From the NCBI RefSeq assembly GCF_032884065.1, contig NC_088881.1, positions 3,344,001-3,408,000 on the forward strand: 64,000 nucleotides of DNA, in the 5' to 3' direction. Both the position numbers and the translations under genes were made by a program. This stretch comes from Artemia franciscana. Taxonomy: Eukaryota; Arthropoda; Branchiopoda; Anostraca; Artemiidae. The notes below the pieces were generated by a model that worked only from the letters and a program-made list of their open reading frames with translations, searched no databases and was not told where the DNA came from. Positions 45,738-57,544 of this stretch are shown here, piece by piece (the first letter of the stretch is position 1; every line of letters begins with the position of its first letter).

Positions 45738-46037
45738 ATTAAATAAAAAAAAACAAGTTTTTTTTAAATGAAAGTAAGGAGCGACATTAAAACTTAAAAC
45801 GAACAGAAATTACTCCGTATATGAAAGGGGCTTTTCCTCCTCGACACCCCGCTCCTTACGCTAAAGTTTTTTATTGTTTTGAAAAGTAGAGTTGCGAGAA
45901 AGAATCAAACTTTAGCGCAAGGAGCGGGGTGTCGAGGAGGAAAAGCCCCTTTCATATACGGAGTAATTTCTGTTCGTTTTAAGTTTTAATGTCGCTCCTT
46001 ACTTTCATTTAAAAAAACTTGTTTTTTTTTATTTAAT
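45738..46037. repeat. 300-bp near-perfect palindrome
   Basis: The arms are about 130 bases each and contain AGTAAGGAGCGACATTAAAA, CTCCGTATATGAAAGGGGCT and GAGGAGGAAAAGCCCC. The loop is about 40 bases (45868-45907). Confidence 0.93.
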
Positions 46038-47430
46038 TTCTGAAAGTTTTTGAATTAATGCATGTCTGATTTTGGCTCTCCGTACATAAATTACTAAAAT
46101 GAAATTTGCATATTCATTCTTTTTTTGGCTAAATGGCTTTCTCTTAGTTTTAATCAGACGATTTTGAGAAATAAGGGATGGGGAAGGAGGTCTAGTTGCC
46201 CTCCAATTTTTCGGTTACTCAAAAAGGCAACTAGATCTTTTAATTTTTAACGAACGTTTTTATTAGTAAAAAAAACTTAACTTAAGAATTAACTTACGTA
46301 ACAAACGTACATAACTTACGTAACTTACGTTACGTTTTATCCCAATTCTTTAAGAATGACCCCTGAATCAGAAAGGCCGTAGAATAAATAGTTGAAATTA
46401 TTAAAAAAAAATTTAGCATAAAGAGCGAAGTATTTATCTCCTCCTAAATACCTCGCTCTTTATGCTAAAGTATTTTTAGAACCCTTCATATGCGTAATAA
46501 TCTCTGTTCGTTTTAAGTTTTAATGCTTCTCCTTACTTTCAATCGAAAAAACTTTTTCATGTTTATATTTTCTTTTTTTTTTTATAGTAATGCTAGAAAG
46601 TCCTGCGCCCTTTTCATTGAATTTCTCTTCCCCCATGAAATACTCCTCCAAGGAAAGATCCTCCCATATAGCCCCCTCCCCTGAACCCCACACCCAAACC
46701 AAAAAAATCCCCCTGATAACGTCGGTACACTTCCCAGTAACCATTACTGTATGTAAACATTGGTCAAAGTTTGTAACTTGCAGCCCCTCCCCCAGGGACT
46801 GTGGGGGGTAAGTCATCCCCAAAGACATAGTTATTATGGTTTTCGACTATGCGGAACAAAATGGCTATCTCAAAATTTTGATCCGTTGACTTTGGGAAAA
46901 AATGAGCGTGGGAGGGGGCCTAGGTGCCCTCCATTTTTTTTGGTCACTTAAAAAGGGCACTAGAACTTTTCATTTCCGTTAGAATGAGCCCTCTTGCCAC
47001 ACTCTAGGACCAATTGGTCGATACGATGACCCCTGGGGAAAAAACAAAAAAAAACAAAAAACAAATAAACACGCACCCGTGATTTGTCTTCTGGCAAAAA
47101 ATACGAAATTCCACATTTTTGTAGATTGGACCTTGGAATTTTTACTATTGGGTTCTCTGATACGCTGAATGCGATGGTGTAATTTTCGTTAAGATTCTGT
47201 GACTTTTAGGGGGTGTTACCCCCTATTTTCCAAAATAAGGCAAATTTTCTCAGGCTCGTAACTTTTGATGACAAAGACTAAATTTGATGAAATTTATATA
47301 TTTAAAATCAGCATAAAAATCCGATTCTTTTGATATATCTTTTAGTATCGAAATTCCGTTTTTTAGAGTTTCGTTTACTATTGAGCCGGGTCGCTCCTTA
47401 CAACAGTTCGTTACCACGAACTGTTTGATT
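45738..47430 (+). mobile_element. S3: longest S-family element
   Basis: It opens with a 300-bp palindrome (45738-46037). A second hairpin follows at about 46424-46472, with arms TTTAGCATAAAGAGCGAAGT and its complement. Then come TTTTAATGCTTCTCCTTAC, a satellite-like module (46750-47000), GGGGTGTTACCCCCTATTTT, and the end GAGCCGGGTCGCTCCTTAC plus hairpin CAGTTCGT-TACC-ACGAACTG (47404-47423). It is collinear with S2 over roughly 900 bp. No recognised protein is encoded. Confidence 0.75.
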
Positions 47431-48955
47431 AGTCATTTTGTAATGTTAGTCATCTGATATGCTCTTTAGCAAGTCAGTAATAATACGGTATATTAATAAA
47501 ATCAATAAAATATTGATAAAAATAGATATTAATAAAAAATCTATAACAGTAACCAATAATCATTAACAAAAGTAAAAACAGAGAATAAAAAAGGAAAATC
47601 GATAAGGGAAAAGAGCATGAGTGATACAAACATGAATCTCGACTGTAGTAACCAAGAAGGCGATAGGTTAGAGCGCATAGGCTTTGTAGGAAGGGGAGGA
47701 CTGTGTGTGTTGAGCTTAAAGTTAGGTTAGCAATGAATAAAAATCAATAATAGTAATTTATATTGATGAAAACCATTAAAATATTGAGAAAATTGATATA
47801 CTGGTAAAACAGATATTGACAAAAACCAATAATAATAATAATCAATAATCACTAAAAATAGGGAAAAATCCATGAGGAGAAAGAAAGATAATGTTGAAGG
47901 CCTTAATTTTGACGGACACATATGGAGAAGGAAGGTTTTAAGGCCTAAGTCCCTTTACACTCCAAATTGTTTATGCTCCTGCCTAATTTTCTTCCAAATT
48001 TTACCCCTCCCCAAAATGAATATATGCGTGAATGTTGAGGCCTTGAAACACCAACTCGGACAAACCCCCAAACAGTATTCTTGTCGATTTGTTCAGACAC
48101 AAAAGTCTATACACAATACGAATTTGTTTATTCGAAAAGTGAAGACAAGTAAGCGGAACATATAAAAACGTAATATGGACACTATCTATAATTATTCCAC
48201 TAGTAAGATTGAATTATGGTTACAGACACTTAAAGATTTATTCAGTACTTGACATTAAGCTAGTTTTCAATTGCTTTTTATTTTTACTTAATTTACTTGT
48301 CGCACACCCTGTCTAAAATTAAAACACCTTAAACATGTGTAACTTCATCTATAGTTATTAGTAGAATTATTCAATCTAGATTTACGTAGAATTTCAAGTT
48401 ATTGAGAGGAATTGTAGATAAGAGTTTGGATCATACTAAATACTCTAATTAGATCTTTTGAAGGAAAAGTCGTACTCAGCGTAATTTTAAAACCAAGACA
48501 TCCAATTGATCTTACTTCTTTGGGAGTTTGTTGTCGACTGGCTCCATGCTTATCATCTCTGAGATTTTTATACTTCATAAAAATATTTGTAAAACGGAAA
48601 AAGGTGGAGGGGGCAAAAATATCTTTTTTCCGTACTGGATATTCTAGAAACATTTGCTACTACACTAAAATTTTCGCCCCGTTTAAGATACTATTTTTAG
48701 CATAATGTCCGCTTAATAGTCAAATTAACGCCTTGGAAACCAAATATCCTATAAACGATATTTCCTATATTTTTATATAATAATCCCTAGTTGCTCTTTT
48801 GACTACTACTAAAGCTAATAACAACTCACTGCAGCATCAAGTCACCTAAGGCGAACACAACTACGCACGCTCCTCCTTCATCCCTGTCTATTAAAAGCCT
48901 CCCTCTTTACACCCTCCCAATAAATTCTAATCCCCCCATTCACCACCCCACTCGG
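47431..48955. other. Intron sequence, AATCAATAA-rich, no gene
   Basis: Low-complexity AATAAAAATCAATA-type words lie at 47470-47600 and 47730-47870. A segment ATCTGATAxGCTCTTTAG with flanks at 47452 also occurs at 45622. No exon was recognised. Confidence 0.5.
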
Positions 48956-48959
48956 GAAA

Positions 48960-50165
48960 CGACTAGCTTTATGTTTGAACCTAGATAGTTGGTCGAGAAG
49001 GACGATTTTTGGCAATGTCATCCTTCAGCCGCAGAACGTGCCCAAGCCATCTCAACCTTTCTCTCATTATAGCCCTAGAAACCGGGATTGAACCACATTT
49101 TTCATACAGCTTACTGTTTGAGATAAGGTCAGTCATACTGGTACCCAAACTAATCCGTAGATAACGTGCCCAAGCCATCTCAACCTTTCTCTCATTATAG
49201 CCCTAGAAACCGGGATTGAACCATATTTTGTATACAGCTTACTGTTTGAGATAAGGTCAGTCATACTGGTACCCAAACTAATCCGTAGATAACGTGCCCA
49301 AGCCATCTCAACCTTTCTCTCATTATAGCCCTAGAAACCGGGATTGAACCATATTTTGTATACAGCTTACTGTTTGAGATAAGGTCAGTCATACTGGTAC
49401 CCAAACTAATCCGTAGATAACGTGCCCAAGCCATCTCAACCTTTCTCTCATTATAGCCCTAGAAACCGGGATTGAACCATATTTTGTATACAGCTTACTG
49501 TTTGAGATAAGGTCAGTCATACTGGTACCCAAACTAATCCGTAGATAACGTGCCCAAGCCATCTCAACCTTTCTCTCATTATAGCCCTAGAAACCGGGAT
49601 TGAAAAAATATTTTGTATACATCTTACTGTTTGAGATAAGGTCAGTCATACTGGTACCCAAACTAATCCGTAGATAACGTGCCCAAGCCATCTCAACCTT
49701 TCTCTCATTATAGCCCTAGAAACCGGGATTGAACCACATTTTTCATACAGCTTACTGTTTGAGATAAGGTCAGTCATACTGTTACCCAAACTAATCCATA
49801 GATAACTTCTTTGGAGCACCCATACTTCAATACCGTATTTGACCACTGTCATCACTGTAGCTTTCAATATTCTAATCTTGGTTCGCAGACTTATCTTCCT
49901 ATTTTTACAATCTTTTTTCAACTGTGAAAAATACCCTGAGCCTTAGCTATTATATTTTTAACACATTCACAGCGCCCACCACCATTTTTACTAATAATAA
50001 TACCAAGGTAAGTGAAGTTATCTACTTGATTGATCTTCTCCTTACCCGATATCACTTATTACCCGATATGCTCGATATTACCCGACATACCTTTACTTAT
50101 TTCCAGTCTTAGCAGCTATGTCTTCTTAACATAAATTTTTAAACCTATTCTTGCATCCTAAACTC
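48960..50165 (-). pseudogene. LINE (RTE/CR1-like) C-terminal fragment with tandem expansion
   Basis: The minus strand reads KKDCKNRKISLRTKIRILKA, TVMTVVKYGIEVWVLQRS, SLGNSMTDLISNSKLYEKCG and SIPVSRAIMRERLRWLGHV, then (near 49000) RLKDDIAKNRPSRPTI. This is the conserved tail of a non-LTR retrotransposon reverse transcriptase that precedes the GHVLRMxDDRLPK motif. The part encoding TSMTDLISNSKLYEKCGSIP and what follows is repeated six times in a 128-bp array. Upstream catalytic YADD sequence is absent. Confidence 0.88.
49037..49805. repeat. 128-bp tandem array, six units
   Basis: CGTGCCCAAGCCATCTCAAC starts at 49037, 49165, 49293, 49421, 49549 and 49678. Units are nearly identical. The fifth carries a small A insertion (GATTGAAAAAATATT), and the first and last share CACATTTTTCATAC while the middle ones have ATATTTTGTATAC. 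Confidence 0.96.
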
Positions 50166-50254
50166 GCAAAAGATGTTCATTCAGAGATCTCCTTAGAACA
50201 AAGTCCATTTAGAGAAATTTGATAAACCAAAATAAATTTCGCATTATAAAAAAG

Positions 50255-50350
50255 GTAAAGGATGCGGCAATAGACCCTTAAGGTCCGAACCGGCGGTGCT
50301 GATCTCCGTCTCAAGGCCCTTGAGCAAGGAAGTGCAATGGGGGGGGATAA
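50255..50350 (-). repeat. SINE 3' fragment
   Basis: The minus strand carries TTGCACTTCCTTGCTCAAGG, GAGATCAGCACCGCCG and CGCATCCTTTACC plus T run, matching the 3' third of the SINE at 25757. The head is missing (5' truncated). Confidence 0.85.
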
Positions 50351-50639
50351 AGTAAATAAAACACAAATTGGAAGAAACTGAAACTTCCAATTGCCATAAA
50401 AACCGAAAAACATGGGTCAGACAAATTGATTGAACTTGACCTTTAATCTCATTTTGACATACAATGTCAGGTAACGCCTTTTAGATTATTACAGCCGAGT
50501 TGTTTGTCTTAAAACTGAAATTAGGTTAGCATTATCAGTAATATAAACAAGCAAGAAACAGGTGGCACAGATAAAGAATTTCTTAGAAAGGGCTAAGGGA
50601 GTGAAGCTGAAACTTTCAGGACACGATGAACTGAATCAA

Positions 50640-50890
50640 GAAGTACTATATGGATGCTTCTTATCAAAAGAACCTCTGTAATATCTCAGGAACGTATAAG
50701 GCTATTAAGACGAAACTTCCAGGGTGTGTTAAACTAAATCAAAAGACACTATGCAAATCCAGGTTGTCCAAAGCTCGCGCCGGCAATATCTTGCAGACCA
50801 AACAGCTAACAGCTAAGTTTATTAAGTCGAAACTTTTAGAGTATGTTAAAATAAATCAAAAGACGGTATGTACATCCATTTTGTAAGAAA
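50640..50890. repeat. Short tandem repeats, about 60-75 bp
   Basis: TTAAxACGAAACTTCCAGGG-type and AAAxxAAATCAAAAGAC words occur at about 50705-50750 and 50822-50865. The 78-codon plus-strand open frame reads through the repeat and has no recognised domain. Confidence 0.6.
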
Positions 50891-50935
50891 GAACATATCT
50901 GAAATATCAAAGGAAAACCAAAACGATTTACTCAC

Positions 50936-51057
50936 AAAATAGTGTTTTTTCTATAATATAGGCATCAGATAAACCTACACGAACGGGATGCTTATCGTCA
51001 TTGATGTCTGTTATATTCACAGGCACATCTTTGTACACAAATAAAACTTCACCGGTA
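50936..51057 (-). CDS. PLXDC: PLXDC exon C: ectodomain, HPVRVGLSDAY block
   Basis: This 122-base exon enters with one base completing codon 137 (Asn) and exits with one base of codon 178 (Phe). The acceptor is an eight-T tract plus AG, and the donor is TTTT|GTGAGT. The peptide reads TGEVLFVYKDVPVNITDI, then DDKHPVRVGLSDAYIIEK. Family members have the same order: a hydrophobic strand with F-x-Y-K-D/E-I/V-P, then N/D-HPV-K/R-VG-L/I-SDA. The sequon NIT is present. It sits between a SINE remnant (50255-50350) and a 73-bp tandem array, so its isolation within repeats makes the splice-phase match useful evidence. Confidence 0.93.
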
Positions 51058-51479
51058 CTAAAAAAAAAGAACAGATATAAACATATAAAATATATACATA
51101 TATAACATATTAACATATAAGATATTAAATTTTCTGTATATTATAAATAAGAATTTGCTATTAATTTTATTCAGAAGAAAAATATTTTTTCAGAACAATT
51201 TCGTCTTCGGAAGAAGGCCACAATTCTTAGTTTTTGGGAAAATTCCGATCTCTGGAAACAATTATAATACACAACCTTTCTTTTAGAGTTAATGTAGCTG
51301 TCCACGGTCTACTCACAAAATGTGTAACTTTCTTGTTTACTATCGAGTGTTTACTCACTTTCTCCACTCGCTTTCTGTCTACTGACTGAATTATCGTGTT
51401 TATACACACTTACAGTTGCAGTTTTTAAGACACCATTTTCTCATTGTACTTCACTTTTATAGGTTACTTGACTTAATTT

Positions 51480-52640
51480 TCTTGCTCAACAGGATCTCCA
51501 ACGTAGAGGGACCTGATTGAATAGACCACCAGTATTCTCCGAATGGCCCTGTACAGGGTTAATAATAGCACCTAATGCGAGTGGATACTGTGGCTGTCAA
51601 GGCTTTGAATTATTACACGAGCCCATCTAATGCATGACCACCCTCGAGGATGTTGTCAACTATTTTCCAACAACAGTTAAAATTGGGTTGAAAACATAAA
51701 ACTTTAGATCCACGTCTGTGTCAATTTTCTAACTGTTCAAATGATGGTATAAACTACTTTCACCAGTGGCACTAATGGCCACCCAATGTCCAACCAGTAA
51801 GATTGTATAAGATTGTACCCCTTGGGGATGTGATATCACCTCAGAGGTAATACATAGTTTCGTCGGTTTAGTCAGTGCTACGTAAAACTCTCTTTTTCAT
51901 TCTTATAATGCTAGTATTTTTGGATTGTGTTTGTATTCTGCAAGAATGACGCCTTATTTTATCTTAAAGTGGTGTATAATACTTCCATACGCCTTCCATA
52001 TGAATTCCATCACTATGCTAACACCACTTAAATTTTGGTGAATTCTCATTTGCCAATATTGTCCTCCCCAGGACAATAGTCCTTCCCAGGAAGTTACCTC
52101 ATGGTAAACTCCTATTTCGCTATTTCCTATTTCCCTAAGTCCTCCCCAGAAGGATACCTCTATTTCGCTAGGTGCACTCATCTGACAGCAAACTGTTTGC
52201 GGTGTTATGTTTTTCTGTTTGAGGTTTTCGATGGGGCCTCATTAAAATAGATATTGTGGCTGAAAGATTCTTGTTTTACTGCATTAGCCTGTCTAAAGCA
52301 TGGCCTTCCTCAAGGACATTGTCAGCCATTTTCCAAGATAAAGTTAAATTGGGTTGAAAACATAGTATTTGGATACTTCTACTTTAGATCATCGTCTCCG
52401 TCAATTATATTTCTGCTCAAATGATGGTGAGAACTGTTTTCACCAGTGACACTATTATTGGTCACCCCTTATTCCTCCAGTTAGATTGTGAGGTAATGCT
52501 TTATACTTCGTGAGGCAATTCCATTACTCACTTTTATTTTTCGACATTTGCTTGATGATGCTCGATTTCTTAGACATACGTTCATCTCAGAGGTAAGAGG
52601 TAGCTTCGTTGGTTTGGTCACTAGGCCGAGTTTAGTCAAC
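51480..52640. repeat. Two diverged copies of a unit of about 500-700 bp
   Basis: Parallel pieces are GATACTGTGGCTGTCAAGG / GATATTGTGGCTGAAAGA, ATGACCACCCTCGAGGATGT / TGGCCTTCCTCAAGGACAT, AAATTGGGTTGAAAACATA in both, and CTTTCACCAGTGGCACTA / TTTTCACCAGTGACACTA. The second copy leads straight into the 73-bp array. No gene is seen. Confidence 0.82.
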
Positions 52641-53255
52641 TACATAAAACTTTCTTTTTCATTCTTATAAAACCAACATTCGTTGGTTTGGTCACTACGT
52701 CGAGTTCGGTCGGCTACAAAAAAACTTCCTTTTTCAGTTTTAGGTTTGGTCACTACGTCGAGTTTTGGTCGGCTATATAAAACTTTCCTTTTCATTCTTA
52801 TAACGCAAACATTCGTTGGTTTGGTCACTACGTCGAGTTTGGTCGGCTACATAAAACTTTCTGTTTCATTCTTATAAAACCAGCATTCGTTGGTTTGGTC
52901 ACTACGTCGAGTTTGGTCGGCTATATAAAACTTCCTTTTTCATTCTTATAACGGAAGCATTCGTTGGTTTGGTCACTACGTCGAGTTTGGTCGGCTACAT
53001 AAAACTTCTTTTTCATTCTTATAATGCCAGCATTCGTTGGTTTGGTCACTGCGTCGAGTTTCGTCGGCTATATAGAACTTTTTTTTCATTTTTATAACTC
53101 ATCATTCGTTGGTTTGGTAACTAAATCGAGTTTGGTCGGCTATATAAAACTTTTTTTTCATTCTTATAACGCAAGCATTCGTTGGTTTGGTCACGTCGAG
53201 TTTGGTCGGCTACATAAAACTTCTTTTTCATTCTTATTATGCCAGCATTCGTATT
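52605..53255. repeat. Tandem array, units near 73 bp
   Basis: CATTCGTTGGTTTGGTCACT starts at 52678, 52810, 52884, 52958, 53031, 53103 and 53176, with partial units at each side. Each unit has CGTCGAGTTTGGTCGGCTA and ATAAAACTT-TTTTTCATTCTTATAA. Open frames across it on both strands are repeat readings. Confidence 0.95.
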
Positions 53256-54889
53256 ATGCTAATACTACCGAAATTTGTGCGAATTTTCAATGTTGGACAA
53301 ATGTTGACAAATTCTCAATTTGTCAATGTTTCATTTATATGGTTACCTGTTTCCCTGCGTGAATTCATCTGATTATAAGACGATTGTGGCCTTATGTGAT
53401 CCTGTTTAAAGTTTTTGATCCCGATTTAACTGAGGTTGATTGAGGTGTTTGAAAATATGTATGTTCTAAACTATGTGTTGACATATATATGTATAATATG
53501 TATGTTTGTTTAAATACGTAGTATATATGTTTAATATATAATAAGTAATATAGATGCATATTATAAAAATATTTAATATATATGTTTGTTTAAATAATGT
53601 TATATATGTAATTATGCATGTTTACATACATAGTTAAACTATGCTTAACTTTGTATGTTCTATATATACATAGTTTATTAGGTATGCTATACATAGCTGA
53701 ACAATGGATGTTCTACTTTTTTTTCTCTTTTAGGTATCATCTTTTAATAGAAATAAAGTAACGAAGGGAATTTCAAATTGGGCTTCCATAATCCACTTAG
53801 AATCGAGCAAAATGAATTTGCACTAGAATATCACTAGAACCAGTTTTGTTTCACTAGAACCAGTTTTGTTTCACTAGAATATCACTAAAACCAGTTTTAT
53901 TTCACTAGAATATCACTAGAACCGGTTTTGTTCCACCAGAATATCTTTTAGAGTTGGATATTTGCTTAGTTATCATTTTTGAATTTCATAAATGATGGCA
54001 TTAATGGCGGCTTTAAATGGTGCCATCTCTTCTTTTCTTTCTTATAATTTAAGGCAACGCTTGTATATCAGCCGCGTCCTCATCTACTTTTTTCGGCCGA
54101 AGTTGGCCAAGGACCATCAGAAAACAACCAATCATTTCAAACCTTGATAGGGTGGGAACAAAACGACCCTATTTGGGCAGACATTGATTAATTACCAATT
54201 TTGACGCCACATTGCAAAATGAAAAATTGAAAAAAAAAATTAAAATGACAACAAGGCTTTAGTAAGCTAGACTGTGAAAAAAAAAAATCGGTTTTACAAC
54301 GATTTCAAAAAGATAATAGCCCAAATCAGTTGACAAAAAGCAATATCCATATAAAAAAAAATCCACCTGAATATGCTAACTGTAATGCTAACAAGGTCAT
54401 TACAGGCTTTATATATAGTATGATAACCAGTTTTGTCAGCAATACGCGCATTGTCAAGATTAGTCCAAAATTACACGTTTTTGGGCACTTTTGCAAGATT
54501 TAGACAATTTTAACTGCAGAAGAATTGTCAGATCATTTTTAATTAAATCTGAGTATAAAGAATTTAGTGAGTATACCCAAATTTATACTCAAATTTAATT
54601 AAAAATGATCTAACAAAATATTTTACTAAACCGATTTATAATAGTACTGAACCAACTACGAAAAGGCCTTTGAGACAGGCTGCTAAACAAGCAAGATTAG
54701 CTTTAAGAAATTGCATCTAATCATTTTATTCTCTTCAGTTTGAATGAGCTTATATTCCATTTCATTCTTTTCGCCAGTCCTGGTTGAACTTCGTTGAAGT
54801 AAGGATGCTAGGGCTATTTTTTAAAAAAAAGTTTTTTTAAAAAGTGTTTTTAATTATTCAGTTTTAATCCTCACAATTTGATGTAAGTT

Positions 54890-54895
<6 letters not shown>
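53256..54895. other. Intron sequence with AT-rich and minisatellite patches
   Basis: It contains TATATGTTTAATATATAA-type low complexity at 53460-53700 and a 20-35-bp minisatellite CACTAGAATATCACTAGAAC / CAGTTTTGTTT at 53820-53945. The rest shows no recognisable gene. TTTATACTC/GAGTATAAA words around 54550-54595 form an inverted pair. Confidence 0.65.

Positions 54896-54970
<75 letters not shown>
54896..54970. repeat. (TA)n microsatellite
   Basis: About 37 uninterrupted TA repeats. Confidence 0.98.
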
Positions 54971-54972
<2 letters not shown>

Positions 54973-54989
54973 TCTCTTATTCTTGTATT

Positions 54990-55030
54990 GTGCTGAAGAC
55001 GACCCTTGGACATAGGGCCGAAATATCTAC
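54990..55030 (+). other. Hammerhead-like core sequence (weak)
   Basis: CTGAAGA, then a CCC...GGG-paired segment with a loop (TTGGACATA), then CCGAAA appears in the order of the catalytic core of a hammerhead ribozyme. The closing base pair next to the core is not canonical and no flanking stems were confirmed. Such cores occur in Penelope-like element ends. It may be only a remnant or coincidence. Confidence 0.25.
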
Positions 55031-55292
55031 AGAAATAATTTCCACTGTCTTGAAATTTTCCCTATTGTCTCTACGTTGTATTTGTTTTGTTATAGAAAGG
55101 CAGTGTGGTCTTCGTCGCTATTTTCGCTTTACCCTAAGGTCACTGAGTGTTATGGTTTCAATCAGGGGTCATAAGAGTTATATTTTTAGACCATATGAGA
55201 TTCAACACTTAAAAGTGATGCATTTCATTGACAATAATTTAAAAAAAAAAGTAAAAAAAAAACAACACAAAAATAACAGAAAGAAAACTTAC

Positions 55293-55573
55293 TTCTTCAA
55301 AATTAGCTGGAAAGTAAAACTTCCTAAATCAGTTCGGTTATGAATAACAACTTGATCCCACTGAACAGTTAGCGCCGTTCCATTATCCTTATATCGTATT
55401 GACGAATTAGGATTAGACATAGTGTCAAAATCAGCCAATAGGGGAGCAGCATACTGCGTTGCGGCCAACCAGGGGTGTAAGTAATCTCCCATGTACAGAA
55501 AACCACCAGTGGCAATTGTAACGTTGTTGACAATGTGACCATAAAACGGGAAATCAAATGTGACGTATATTGT
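55293..55573 (-). CDS. PLXDC: PLXDC exon B: core ectodomain
   Basis: This is the longest coding exon, 281 bases, recovered residues 44-136 plus two bases of codon 137. The acceptor is TTTTTAG before ACA ATA TAC, and the donor is AAGAA|GTAAGT. The peptide carries family hallmarks in order: DFPFYGH, NVTIATGGFLYMGD, AATQYAAPLLADFD, a run ending IRYKDNGTALTVQWD, and LGSFTFQ. These correspond closely to the most conserved block of vertebrate PLXDC1/2 and insect homologues. Several N-linked sequons are present (NVT, NSS, NGT, NRT), as expected for a secreted or extracellular domain. Some 5' neighbouring sequence also reads open in another frame, but it lies outside the splice sites and lacks the motifs. 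Confidence 0.95.
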
Positions 55574-56813
55574 CTAAAAACAGAAAAAGGAAGATCTATA
55601 AAGGTTGTCCAAAAGCCTAGATGCATATATACAGAAGAAGAAACGGCAATAAGAGACTGAGGTTGTGAAGCCTGTCACTGGGACTGTGAAGCCAGAATTA
55701 AGTGCATTTTTCAGACCGCATATTCAGATTTCAGGTTTTTCCCAAATGCCTATTTAAAATTCAGTGTAAAATCTAACATGAACAGTTTTTCTATAATTGC
55801 ACCTCGAAGCATAGAAGTTGCTAAATTTCCAACTTAGGAGATGGGGAGAAAAACGGTTCAGTTTCATTGCAACATGCCGTTGTAGTGCTACCTCTACTGT
55901 CAAACCATCACAGCATCAAGCCACATGAGACCATATAAGTTCACTCTTCTTTTCCATTCGAATCTACATACTTGCAGAAGCTCATTCTTAGTAATGAAGT
56001 TCCTACTTGGTATAGATTTATTTTCTCTTATAACCTCTCCCCACTCCGTTCAAGGACGTTCCCATCTTGGTTTAGCCCCTGCTGCATTTAAAAAAGAACA
56101 GTTTTTCAAAAAAATAACAATTTTTCAAAAGAGAACGCTTCGAAGACGATTGGATCCTCCACGCATTCTAAGATTAGCTGGCCAGTTCAACAAAACTGAT
56201 TAATTAAAACATCACTGAAATGACACATCTTTCAAATAGATGTTATTTAACGCGACCTTAAAGCTGCGTGTTTTAAACGAGTTAATTCTTAAATTAACTT
56301 TCTTAAATTAATTCTTAAATTAATAAATTAATTTTAATAATAAATTAAATTAATAAATTGAATTAAATTAATTTTTTAAATTAATAAATTAAATTGATTT
56401 TAATTCTTAAATTAACTTTAAAGATATTCTTAAAGCTAACTTACTTCCAACATAGAAAATAGAAAAAATTTGATTTAAAAATTAATGACTCAAAATTAAA
56501 TTACATTAGATTTCGTAATCTATTTTAACTGACGTATATGTTGATTTAAATCATATAAATGCAAACCTTCTATTTTTTGGCAGTATTATATTCTAAACTC
56601 TCCCATTTCATATCCAAACTGTTCTTGGAATGTCCGTATCGAGTTCTTATCCTTAAGTTTACCAAAGTGTTAAAAGACGTATAAAAATTTGGTTTTTAAA
56701 ACCGCCTAGACGTCTGGCTGATTACTGACTTAAAATGAAATTTTAAAAATTTTAGCATAACAGAAAACTTTAATCTTCCGGATATTAAAATGCTTCTTGA
56801 TTAAAAAAAAAAG

Positions 56814-56856
<43 letters not shown>

Positions 56857-57100
56857 AAACAAAAAAAACATAGCAGTAGGGACTATCGCCATATGGATAT
56901 AACAATACCCTTTCGAGAGTATTAGGAGAAATTAATCCCTCCCTCCCTAAGAAAAACTGTCATTTAGAATTTGAAACCGATCCCCCAGTGGTGAGATAAA
57001 ACAGGATAGACTTGCCACAACTTTAACTTGAATATATTCATTTATCGAGCAGAAAAGATTCCCCTTCCTTCCTATTGCCACCACAGCAGCCATCACTGCT
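55574..57100. other. Intron sequence; AT-rich blocks and poly-A
   Basis: It holds AATTAAATTAATAAATTA-type low complexity (56280-56410) and an almost pure A tract of about 50 bases (56803-56855). The A tract may mark the tail of a retroposed sequence. No exon was recognised. Confidence 0.6.
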
Positions 57101-57109
57101 TTAACATCG

Positions 57110-57475
57110 AACCCGCCGCCATGATTGTCAAACAGAGAAGATTGCGTTGGCTTGGCTGTGTCCTTAGAAGACCCAATAACCGCATCATAAGGCAAGTGCT
57201 TCTAGCTGCCCCGCTGCCAGATTGACGCAGGCGACCTGGCGGTCAATTGAGGAATTGGTGGGCTACCAAAACTACTAAAAACGACCTCTACCCCGTTGGC
57301 GGATTTCGAAGGTTTGGCAGAAAGTGGGAGAGCTGCTGGCTCCGGTTTGCTGAAGAACTGGTACAAGATCGCGACAAATGGGAGTCAACCATACGTAGTT
57401 TTCTAGATACAGGTGAGGCGTCCCCGTCTAGTCTCGCAACAAGTAAAAGTAATTACCTCCCTTCCCGTTAGTCAA
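57110..57475 (+). pseudogene. LINE C-terminal fragment, plus strand
   Basis: It reads IVKQRRLRWLGCVLRRPNNR, then IIRQVLLAAPLPD. After a frame change comes NDLYPVGGFRRFGRKWESCW, then AEELVQDRDKWESTI. RRLRWLGHVLRRPDxRIxRQ and the W-x(n)-AEDRxxW ending are typical of LINE reverse transcriptase C termini. A different subfamily from 48960-50165. Confidence 0.8.
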
Positions 57476-57544
57476 ATTCTTTATCCATACAAAAAAATCA
57501 TAAGTAAAAAAAAGTCAAATATTCGCTTACCTCCACAAATACAA

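Noticed and set aside
49037..49805. CRISPR-like array
   Set aside because: Units are contiguous near-identical 128-bp copies without distinct repeats and spacers, in eukaryotic DNA.
48981..49921. Host gene for a repeated cytoplasmic protein
   Set aside because: The sequence is the C-terminal part of a LINE reverse transcriptase repeated in tandem.
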